Assembly (NCBI GenBank): GCA_937916135.1
Contig: CALFTQ010000023.1
Span: forward strand, 1 to 21,792
Direction: 5' to 3'
DNA length: 21,792 nt
DNA from: an uncultured Verrucomicrobiales bacterium
GTDB taxonomy: Bacteria > Verrucomicrobiota > Verrucomicrobiia > Verrucomicrobiales > Akkermansiaceae
In this document: positions 7,067 to 13,509 of the stretch, one piece after another
How positions within the stretch are numbered: position 1 is the stretch's first letter
How the letters are laid out: each line of letters starts with the position of its first letter
Position numbers and translations under genes: made by a program
The notes under the pieces: model-generated
Told to the model about the DNA's origin: nothing
What the model saw: the letters and a program-made list of their open reading frames with translations, nothing else
Databases searched by the model: none

Positions 7067-9148
7067 TTACCCCTGCTTCCTGGGCTTGTGGGGTTCGAGG
7101 ATGCGCTTGTTGTCCATCTCGCGGTTGCGGGCGCGGCGGCGGGCCTGGCGCTGCAGGTGGGCTTGCATGGCAAAGGGCTTCTTGCGGCCTGTGGCGGGGT
7201 GGTAGGAGCCGTTCGGTGCCATGTCGCTGGCCTGGGTGTTGTCCTTGAAGCAGGCATCCAGTATATCCAGCACGCGGTGAATGAGTTCTGAATCCTCAAT
7301 GGGGATGAGCAGCTCTACACGGCGATCCAGGTTGCGGCTCATCCAATCGGCGCTGGCCATGTAGACGAGTGGGTTGCCGCCATTGTGAAAATGGAAGAGG
7401 CGGGCGTGCTCCAGGTAGCGGTCCACAATGCTGGTGATGCGGGTGCAGGACTGTGCCTTTTCGCTGGTGGGGGCCCAGCAGCATATGCCGCGGATGTTCA
7501 ACTGAATCTGCACCCCGGCTTCGGCGGCCTGCTCCAGCGCCTGCATCATCTCCACATCGTTCAGGGAGTTCATCTTGGCGCGGATGAGGGCGCGCTCTCC
7601 CATTTCGGCCCGGTGGGTTTCGGCGGCAATGAGCTCCAGCAGCCTGGCTTTCATGGCCGAAGGGGCCGGGTACATGCGGCGGAAGCGCATGAGCCGCGTG
7701 AGGCCGGTCACGGAGTTGAAGAACTGGGAGGCATCTGCCCCCAGGTGCTCATCGCAGGTGAGCAGGGAGAGGTCGCTGTAGATGCGGGCGGTGTTTTCGT
7801 TGTAGTTGCCGGTGCCAATGTGGCAGTAGCGGCGCAGCCCGCCGTTTTCCCGCCGCACGATGAGCAGAATCTTGGCGTGCGTCTTGAACCCCTTGACGCC
7901 ATAGACTACCTGCACGCCGGAGCGTTGCAGTTTCTCGGCCTGGGCCAGGTTGTGCAGCTCATCGAAGCGCGCTTTGAGCTCCACCAGCACGGTGACCTGC
8001 TTGCCGGTCTCGGCCGCGCGGCACAGGGCAGAGATGAAGCGGGAGTTCTTCGCGGTGCGGTAGAGCACCTGCTTGATGGCGATGACGTCCGGGTCCTCCG
8101 CGGCTTCTTCGATGAGCTTCACCACGGGTTCGTAGCTTTCGTACGGGTTGTGGATGAGGATATCCCCCTGAGCGATGTTTTCGAACATGCTCAGCGAGGC
8201 ATCTACCGCGGCGGGCCAGCAGGGCGTCCAGGCCTGCACTTTGTGCTGGTCGTTGCCGGGGTCAAAGGCCATCTGCCCGAAATCCACCAGCCGCAGGAAG
8301 CCCGGCACCCGGTAGGTGGAGCCGGCTTCCGCCCCTACGATGGCGGATATGCGGCGGATGAGCGGTTCAGATGTGCCTTCCGGCAGCTCCAGTCGCACGC
8401 AGTCGGAGAACTTGCGGGCAACGAGCACGCTTTCCATTTCGCGGGCGAAATCGCCGCCTTCTTCCTCTGCAACGGCGATGTCCCCATTGCGGGTAACGCG
8501 GAAGGGGGTGGTGCTCACGACGGTTTCGCCGGGGAAGAGCAGGGGGCAGAAGGTGCTCACCACGTCCTCCAGCATCACATACCCATTGCGCCCCAGCAGG
8601 GCAGATTGTACGCGGCGGGGTAGTACATCCGGCAGGGTAATGGCCACGAATCTTGATTCTGCCGCTCCCTCCGGCTGCAATTCCACTCCCAGAATCAGGC
8701 TCAGGTTCGGCAGCATGGGGGGCTGCTCCACCTCCAGGGCCAGCGGGGTGAGCACCGGCGCGATGTTGCTGATGAAATATTCTTCGATACCGGCGTGCTG
8801 GGCCTCGGTGAGCTCTTCCAGTGGCAGCGGGCTCAGCCCGGCTTCCTGCATGAGCGGCATGAGTACCTGCTGGAGCAAGCGGTACTGCTCATCCACCATG
8901 GCTCCGGCGCGCTCGCGGATGCGATCCAGCTGCTCGCTGGGGGATAGCCCGGTGAGATCCGGCTTGAACTTGCCGGTCTGGCGCAGCAGGGTGAGCCCGC
9001 CCACCCGCACCTGGAAGAACTCATCCAGGTTGCTCGCGCTGATGGCCAGGAACTTGATGCGCTCCAGCAGCGGCAGCTCCGGGCGCAGTGCCTGGTTGAG
9101 CACGCGCTGGTTGAATTCCAGCCAGGATATCTCACGGTTGATATACAT
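7067..9148 (-). CDS. ppk: Polyphosphate kinase 1
   Basis: This enzyme reversibly polymerises the terminal phosphate of ATP into inorganic polyphosphate. The 693-residue length matches the PPK1 family (E. coli 688). The N-terminal domain begins with the typical INREISWLEFNQRVL and SNLDEFFQVRV. The phosphorylated histidine is His443 in HIGTGNYNENTARIYSD. Toward the C-terminus, HNGGNPLVYMASADWMSRNLDRRVE is the conserved phospholipase-D-like core. The last 50 or so residues form an Arg/Lys-rich tail. The ATG at 9148 is preceded by a 13-bp inverted repeat rather than a Shine-Dalgarno sequence, with a promoter at 9179-9208. No phosphate regulon or ppx gene is adjacent. Confidence 0.97.
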   Translation of the reverse strand: MYINREISWLEFNQRVLNQALRPELPLLERIKFLAISASNLDEFFQVRVGGLTLLRQTGKFKPDLTGLSPSEQLDRIRERAGAMVDEQYRLLQQVLMPLMQEAGLSPLPLEELTEAQHAGIEEYFISNIAPVLTPLALEVEQPPMLPNLSLILGVELQPEGAAESRFVAITLPDVLPRRVQSALLGRNGYVMLEDVVSTFCPLLFPGETVVSTTPFRVTRNGDIAVAEEEGGDFAREMESVLVARKFSDCVRLELPEGTSEPLIRRISAIVGAEAGSTYRVPGFLRLVDFGQMAFDPGNDQHKVQAWTPCWPAAVDASLSMFENIAQGDILIHNPYESYEPVVKLIEEAAEDPDVIAIKQVLYRTAKNSRFISALCRAAETGKQVTVLVELKARFDELHNLAQAEKLQRSGVQVVYGVKGFKTHAKILLIVRRENGGLRRYCHIGTGNYNENTARIYSDLSLLTCDEHLGADASQFFNSVTGLTRLMRFRRMYPAPSAMKARLLELIAAETHRAEMGERALIRAKMNSLNDVEMMQALEQAAEAGVQIQLNIRGICCWAPTSEKAQSCTRITSIVDRYLEHARLFHFHNGGNPLVYMASADWMSRNLDRRVELLIPIEDSELIHRVLDILDACFKDNTQASDMAPNGSYHPATGRKKPFAMQAHLQRQARRRARNREMDNKRILEPHKPRKQG

Positions 9149-9183
9149 AGTATGAAGGGCTCCCCTTGTCAGCCCTTCATACT
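9149..9183 (-). promoter_or_regulatory. Perfect 13-bp inverted repeat abutting the ppk start codon
   Basis: AGTATGAAGGGCT (9149-9161) and AGCCCTTCATACT (9171-9183) are exact inverse complements separated by 9 nt. The repeat fills the space from the ppk start codon to the predicted -10 box. It could be a protein operator, or an mRNA hairpin sitting next to the ATG and limiting translation. Confidence 0.6.
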
Positions 9184-9208
9184 AGCATACTCTGCTTGCG
9201 CGGGTCAA
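9179..9208 (-). promoter_or_regulatory. Candidate ppk promoter
   Basis: On the minus strand TTGACC (9203-9208) and TAGTAT (9179-9184) are 18 bp apart, giving a leader of about 24 nt. The -10 box overlaps the distal arm of the inverted repeat. Confidence 0.45.
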
Positions 9209-9308
9209 GCTCATTTCCTGCCCTTTCCGTGCGTTTCTGCGCGGTGCTGTGGGACGATGGCTGCGATGCAGAATTGTTCTTTTCAAGACGACCTGTGGCT
9301 GGAAAGGG

Positions 9309-10187
9309 TCATTTGCTTTTTTCAGCCACCTGGTTGCTGCGCACCAGCATCACAATGTTGGAGTTGATGTAGTTTTTGCTGAAGATGATGTTGCGCTTTT
9401 CTCGCTCTTCGGTCCGGTTGAGACCGGCGATGACAAGGTCAATCTTGTCTGCAGACAATTGGTCAATCATCGTCACGTAGTTCATCTCCCGTATTTCTAC
9501 CTTCGCATTGAGGTGCAGGGCCAGGCGGCGGAGAAGTTCCATATCGAACCCGGTGAGTTCGCCTTCTGTCGCACTGTCGGTGCTTGCGAAGCACATGGGC
9601 TCCACCTCCCGGCTGGTGCCCACTATCAGGGTGCGGGTGGGCTCTTCCGGGGTTGCTATGTGGGGCATTTGGGGTACTTCAAGTTTCTCATATCCCAGGG
9701 AGCTCCTGGATTCGGGATGTGAGACCCATCTCTCGTACATAGCTTCATAAGTGCCATCTTTCTTGTACTGGTCGATGAAGGCGTTGATGGCGGGCAGCAG
9801 ATCGGCGTTCTTGGGCGCAATGCCAATGGCAATGTCCACCTTCCCGACCGGGTCGGGCAGGACGGCCAGATCCGGAGAACTTGCAGCCAGGTAGTCCACG
9901 GCATGGCTGTCGTACAAGTAGCCGTCGATTTCCCCCTGGAGCAGGGCTCTGTATGCTGCGTGGTTATTAGCGTAGTAGCTGTGGCGGGCTTGCGTGAAGA
10001 TTTTTTCGCCCACATGCATGGCCTTGGCGCCATGCGGCAGGCCAAGCAGGTATTTATCTGCATTCAGATCCATTGCCTTGCTGAATTTGGCCTCTTTCTG
10101 TTCGTAGGGGCTGTCGCAGGAAACTAAGGCCCCTGCTACCAGGAGGCAGCAGCTCAGCAGGCAGGTGAATGATAGAAAATTCTTCAT
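9309..10187 (-). CDS. Amino-acid-type solute-binding lipoprotein, apparently circularly permuted
   Basis: This 292-residue lipoprotein starts at the ATG at 10187, chosen because it gives a clean signal peptide with lipobox LVSC (Cys24, Asp at +2). Both halves match the SBP_bac_3 fold but in swapped order. Residues about 40-155 resemble the usual C-terminal part: LLQGEIDGYLYD, then AIGIAPKNADLLPAINAFI and KKDGTYEAMYERW. Residues about 185-283 resemble the usual N-terminal part: RTLIVGTS, GELTGFDMELLRRLA, then DLVIAGLNRTEEREK and IIFSKNY. Asp93 and Arg262 fit the residues that bind the amino and carboxyl groups of amino acids. No permease or ATPase gene is adjacent, so the partner is unknown. 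Confidence 0.8.
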   Translation of the reverse strand: MKNFLSFTCLLSCCLLVAGALVSCDSPYEQKEAKFSKAMDLNADKYLLGLPHGAKAMHVGEKIFTQARHSYYANNHAAYRALLQGEIDGYLYDSHAVDYLAASSPDLAVLPDPVGKVDIAIGIAPKNADLLPAINAFIDQYKKDGTYEAMYERWVSHPESRSSLGYEKLEVPQMPHIATPEEPTRTLIVGTSREVEPMCFASTDSATEGELTGFDMELLRRLALHLNAKVEIREMNYVTMIDQLSADKIDLVIAGLNRTEEREKRNIIFSKNYINSNIVMLVRSNQVAEKSK

Positions 10188-10394
10188 GTTAATCAAGGAG
10201 GTGACGATACTGTTAGTATTTTGCATATTCTGCTTTCCAATGCAAGAATAAAGTCAGCGGTATGAAAAAAAGCCGCACGCGTGTCCCAAAGTTTGAGTGC
10301 TGAGCGCGATAAATTGGGATTTGTAGCTATCGGGGCACGGGGGGGCTGACGTTCCATGCCCCGGACAAAGTTCCCTCATAAATTCATTTTTGAC

Positions 10395-10423
10395 TTGACT
10401 TTCAGGCGGTATTGGTGCATCTT
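10395..10423 (+). promoter_or_regulatory. Candidate rplI promoter
   Basis: TTGACT (10395-10400) is followed after 17 bp by CATCTT (10418-10423), a weak -10 box. Predicted leader is about 25 nt. The 10188-10394 stretch upstream shows only minor inverted repeats, including ATACT-GTT-AGTAT at 10207-10219 and CGGGGCA/TGCCCCG at 10331-10363. Confidence 0.4.
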
Positions 10424-10454
10424 TGCGGCTCACCAAACCCAATATTACTGAGTT

Positions 10455-10949
10455 ATGGCAAACATGAATGTTATTCTCGCTACGAAGATTGAAGGTCTGG
10501 GCTGTGAAGCCGACCTCGTTACCGTGAAGGCTGGTTACGGCCGCAACTACCTGATTCCTCAGGGTCTTGCGTTCGAGGCGACTCCCGCCAACCAGCGTTT
10601 CATCAACATGCTCCAGAAGAAGCGCGCTGAGCGCGAGGCCGCCGAGCTGGCCAACTTCCAGGAGATCGCTGCCAAGATTGCTGCCGTCACGGTCAACCTG
10701 ACCCTCGAGGCCGGCGAGAATGGCAAGGTGTTCGGCGCCATCACCAACCAGCAGATTGCTGAGGGCCTGGCCGCTCAGGGTATCGAAATCGATCGCCACG
10801 CCATCGAGCTGGAGAAGCCGCTCAAGAAGTCCGGCACCTACGAGGTGGCTGCCAAGCTGCACGCCCAGGTGACCGCCACTGTGAAGGTGGTGCTCGTGGT
10901 GAAGGGTGAGGTCGTGGCCCCCGCTGAGGAAGCCGCTGCCGAGGCCTGA
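10455..10949 (+). CDS. rplI: 50S ribosomal protein L9
   Basis: This protein binds 23S rRNA near the L1 stalk of the large subunit. At 164 residues it is somewhat longer than E. coli L9 (149). The N-terminal domain holds the family signature GLGCEADLVTVKAGYGRNYLIPQGLA; a long charged helix follows (about 45-75), then the C-terminal domain with GKVFGAIT. The last 15 or so residues are an Ala/Glu-rich tail. rplI often follows rpsF and rpsR, but here it stands alone between its own promoter and terminator. The ATG is preceded by ACTGAGTT, with no Shine-Dalgarno match. Confidence 0.97.
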   Translation: MANMNVILATKIEGLGCEADLVTVKAGYGRNYLIPQGLAFEATPANQRFINMLQKKRAEREAAELANFQEIAAKIAAVTVNLTLEAGENGKVFGAITNQQIAEGLAAQGIEIDRHAIELEKPLKKSGTYEVAAKLHAQVTATVKVVLVVKGEVVAPAEEAAAEA

Positions 10950-10976
10950 GCCGACCCCGGAAACTGATATTTTTCA

Positions 10977-11019
10977 CAACTGCACCGGTGAGAAATCCCG
11001 GTGCGGTTGATTTTTTTTT
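10977..11019 (+). terminator. Intrinsic terminator after rplI
   Basis: A 12-bp stem (10977-10988 with 10998-11009, one G-T pair) and a 9-nt loop are followed one base later by nine Ts (11011-11019). It lies 27 bp after the rplI stop, so rplI is probably monocistronic. Confidence 0.9.
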
Positions 11020-11021
11020 GA

Positions 11022-11044
11022 GGGAGGCAAACAGATTGCCTCCC
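11022..11044 (+). promoter_or_regulatory. Inverted repeat overlapping a -35 box
   Basis: GGGAGGCAA (11022-11030) and TTGCCTCCC (11036-11044) form a perfect 9-bp inverted repeat with a 5-nt spacer. The right arm contains the -35 box of the next promoter, so it may be an operator. No T run follows on either strand, so a terminator is unlikely. Confidence 0.4.
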
Positions 11045-11064
11045 GGGTTGAGTCATGATATACC
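11036..11064 (+). promoter_or_regulatory. Promoter of the small membrane protein
   Basis: TTGCCT (11036-11041) and TATACC (11059-11064) have a 17-bp spacer. The ATG at 11072 lies 7 nt after the -10 box, so the transcript would begin at or beside the start codon. Confidence 0.5.
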
Positions 11065-11071
11065 ATGCTGC

Positions 11072-11446
11072 ATGAATGCGCTGCTTGCTGATACCGCATA
11101 CCTGGCCGGGACACCATATGGCCCGTGGGGCATTATCATGGTGGTGGTTCTGCTGGGCCTGGTGTGTTACAACGCCTGGGTGGATGATGTGGAGGCTCGC
11201 CGCCGTGGGTATTATGTGCTTGCGGCTGCGCTGGCGCTGGGATTGCTGATTCTGCTTATCCTGCATATCTGGCAGGTGGAGCCGGGGGAGCTCCTGCGCA
11301 TCGTGTACCGGAAGCCCGGTTTCCTGCATCGGTATGCCAGGTACAATGCGCTGTTCTTCCTGTTGCTGGGGTGGGTGACCGCCTCCTGGGCCATAGGCAG
11401 CGTTGTGTACAAAGCTCTCCACCACCCGCAGGATGAGGCGGAATGA
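11072..11446 (+). CDS. Small membrane protein of unknown function
   Basis: The 124-residue product has three hydrophobic segments, at about residues 20-40 (GIIMVVVLLGLVCY), 50-70 (LAAALALGLLILLILHIW) and 92-115 (FFLLLGWVTASWAIGSVVY). They are separated by short charged loops, including DDVEARRR and RKPGFLHRYARY. I do not recognise a family and see no catalytic motif. The ATG at 11072 is preferred over an upstream in-frame ATA-to-GTG extension because that would begin inside the rplI terminator, whereas a promoter ends 7 nt before this ATG. It stands alone between the terminator and a 341-bp intergenic region. Confidence 0.65.
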   Translation: MNALLADTAYLAGTPYGPWGIIMVVVLLGLVCYNAWVDDVEARRRGYYVLAAALALGLLILLILHIWQVEPGELLRIVYRKPGFLHRYARYNALFFLLLGWVTASWAIGSVVYKALHHPQDEAE

Positions 11447-11666
11447 GGCAATAAACGCCCTCTCTACATAGAGGATGAGGGGGAAGCATTGTGCCCCTGC
11501 CTCTGGCCTTTCACTCACCGCAGGCTCGGAATTCCTCGGGCTTTCAGTCCGATACGTTTCGATTTTCGGCCATAGTGGGGCTTCTTTAAAAAAAGTTGTT
11601 GCTGTTTCTATAAGTGCAAAATATTAGGGATGCGCATATCCGGCGCGGAATTTCGCCAACAAAAAC
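11447..11666. other. Intergenic stretch without a recognised gene
   Basis: No convincing open frame is visible on either strand. It contains a weak CCTCT/AGAGG hairpin just after the small membrane gene and a GGAATTCC palindrome, followed by an AT-rich part (around 11583-11625) upstream of the transporter promoter. No strong terminator is seen. Confidence 0.4.
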
Positions 11667-11695
11667 TTGCCATTGACGCCGGAATGGTGTAGAGT
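11667..11695 (+). promoter_or_regulatory. Promoter of the transporter/two-component/porin operon
   Basis: TTGCCA (11667-11672) and TAGAGT (11690-11695) are 17 bp apart. The predicted leader is about 86 nt, much longer than for other promoters in the window. Confidence 0.55.
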
Positions 11696-11702
11696 ACCGG
11701 GT

Positions 11703-11766
11703 AGCACAAGCCTGTTCCCGCACGCTCGCGCGCGAGGCGGTGTGCGCTTTGCGCCCGACCTGTGCT
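11703..11766 (+). promoter_or_regulatory. Possible structured 5' leader of the transporter operon
   Basis: AGCACA (11703-11708) can pair with TGTGCT (11761-11766), enclosing a GC-rich hairpin (CGCAC ... GTGCG around the palindrome CTCGCGCGCGAG at 11725-11736) and a small GCGC-TTT-GCGC hairpin. The arrangement resembles a junction-type regulatory leader but matches no riboswitch class I know. Confidence 0.3.
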
Positions 11767-11787
11767 GAGAACTCAATTCGAATAGTT

Positions 11788-13491
11788 ATGTCTCAGGTAA
11801 CAAAAACAATAATCAAGTTGCTGGTCGTGCTGCTGCTCAGCGGCAGCATGATGTTCATGCCCTTCGAGGAGTGGGGCCTGCCGGTGAACCCGATTCAGAC
11901 GCGCGTGATTGCGCTTTTCGTGTTTGCCGCTCTCATGTGGATTCTGGAGGTCATTCCGATCTGGACCACCTCAGTGCTGGTGATTACGCTGGCGCTGCTG
12001 GGCACCTCCAATACCTCCCTCAACTTCCTGAAGGTTGATAAGTTTGACAAGCCGGCAGTGGAGGCCATTGTGGCCGATGCCTACGGCCCCGGTGCCAATG
12101 CCGAGGTGGTGAAGGCCACGCAGGCCAGCGTGGTGGAATCGCTCAAGAAAGTGACCAACCTCACCCCGGATGCCGTGCGCAGCACCATCAACACCGCCAT
12201 CCTGAAGCCCGTGGTCGCCGGCAAGACTGATGCCGCCCAGGCCACCGCCCTGAAGGAAGCCGCCGGCCGCCTGTTCGATGGCGAGGTGAGCGCCCGCATC
12301 TCCAAGCTGGACCTGGTGAACCAGACCCAGCAGAAGAGCATCTTCGCCACCTTTGCTGACCCCATCATCATCCTGTTCCTTGGTGGTTTCTTCCTGGCTG
12401 ATGCCGCCACCAAGTTCCGCCTGGATATCAACCTGGCCCGCGTGCTGCTCAAGCCCTTCGGCACGAACCCGAAGTATGTGCTGCTGGGTCTGATGAGCGT
12501 GACCGCCCTCTTCTCCATGTTCATGAGCAACACGGCCACCGCCGCCATGATGCTGGCCCTGCTCACCCCGGTGCTGGCCCTCTTCAAGCCGGAGGACCGC
12601 GGCCGCGCTGCCTTTGCCCTCTGCATCCCAATTGGTGCCAACGTGGGTGGTATCGGCACCCCCATCGGCACGCCGCCCAACGCCATTGCCCTGAAGTTCA
12701 TGCAGGAGAACGGCTGGAACGTGACCTTCGGTGACTGGATGATGTTCGGTGTTCCCTTCGTCATCATCATGCTGCTCATCGGCTGGTTCCTCCTGCTCAA
12801 GATGTTCCCCATTGACCAGAAGAGCCTGGACCTGGCCAAGGAAATGAAGGGCAAGTTCATGACCACGCCCAAGGCCTGGGTGGTGTATATCACCTTCATC
12901 GTGACCATCCTCCTGTGGGTGATTCCCAAGCAGTACCACGGGCTGGACGCCAACAGCGTGGCCATTGTGCCCATCGCCGTGTTCTCCGTGACCGGTGTCA
13001 TCACCAAGAAGGACCTCAAGTCCATGAGCTGGGACGTGCTCTGGCTGGTGGCCGGCGGCTTTGCCCTGGGTGTGGCCCTGGGCGAGACCAAGCTCGCCAA
13101 CGACCTCATCAACTCCATCCCGTTTGCTGAGTGGAACAGCATGGCCCTCATCGTGGGTGCCAGCCTCATCTGCCTCTTCATGGCCACCTTCATGAGCCAC
13201 ACGGCCACCGCCGCCCTGCTCATGCCCATCATGGCCAGTGTGGCAGCCGGCATGGTGGCCGGCGGCTCCATGGATGCTCCCGGCGCCATCGGCCTGCTGG
13301 TGACTATCGCCTTCGCTTCCTCCCTGGGTATGGCCCTGCCGATTTCCACCCCGCCGAACGCCATGGCCTATGCCACCGGCCACGTGGAGCAGAAGGGCAT
13401 GGCTATTTCCGGCACCATCCTCTGCCTGATTGGCCTGGCATTCTCCATCGGCCTCATGGCCCTGCTGGGTGCTATCGGCTTCTTCGGCTGA
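11788..13491 (+). CDS. SLC13/DASS-family sodium:anion (dicarboxylate-type) symporter
   Basis: This 567-residue inner-membrane protein probably imports di- or tricarboxylates, or another divalent anion, with Na+. The ATG at 11788 fits a family N-terminus; the in-frame GTG at 11740 lies in the untranslated leader. The two inverted half-repeats each carry the substrate/sodium signature: Ser247-Asn248-Thr249 (MSNTATAA) with GGIGTPIGTPPNAIA, and Ser470-His471-Thr472 (MSHTATAA) with PISTPPNAMA. The second motif has His where Asn is usual. About 100 extra, mostly soluble residues (about 75-178) separate the first membrane segments from the core. The kinase gene begins 18 bp downstream. The substrate cannot be read from the sequence. 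Confidence 0.9.
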   Translation: MSQVTKTIIKLLVVLLLSGSMMFMPFEEWGLPVNPIQTRVIALFVFAALMWILEVIPIWTTSVLVITLALLGTSNTSLNFLKVDKFDKPAVEAIVADAYGPGANAEVVKATQASVVESLKKVTNLTPDAVRSTINTAILKPVVAGKTDAAQATALKEAAGRLFDGEVSARISKLDLVNQTQQKSIFATFADPIIILFLGGFFLADAATKFRLDINLARVLLKPFGTNPKYVLLGLMSVTALFSMFMSNTATAAMMLALLTPVLALFKPEDRGRAAFALCIPIGANVGGIGTPIGTPPNAIALKFMQENGWNVTFGDWMMFGVPFVIIMLLIGWFLLLKMFPIDQKSLDLAKEMKGKFMTTPKAWVVYITFIVTILLWVIPKQYHGLDANSVAIVPIAVFSVTGVITKKDLKSMSWDVLWLVAGGFALGVALGETKLANDLINSIPFAEWNSMALIVGASLICLFMATFMSHTATAALLMPIMASVAAGMVAGGSMDAPGAIGLLVTIAFASSLGMALPISTPPNAMAYATGHVEQKGMAISGTILCLIGLAFSIGLMALLGAIGFFG

Positions 13492-13509
13492 TAACGATCC
13501 GATACGCAC

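Noticed and set aside
10195..10203. Perfect plus-strand Shine-Dalgarno sequence AAGGAGGTG
   Set aside because: No start codon with a meaningful frame follows on the plus strand. It lies antisense in the leader of the binding-protein gene, and other genes here do not use such sites.
10284..10363. Hairpins TCCCAA/TTGGGA and CGGGGCA/TGCCCCG upstream of rplI
   Set aside because: Loops are long (19-24 nt), stems are short, and they lie upstream of the predicted rplI promoter, so no role can be supported.
11740..11787. Upstream GTG start for the transporter
   Set aside because: The added 16 residues fall in a structured GC-rich leader and are not membrane-like; the ATG at 11788 gives a normal N-terminus.
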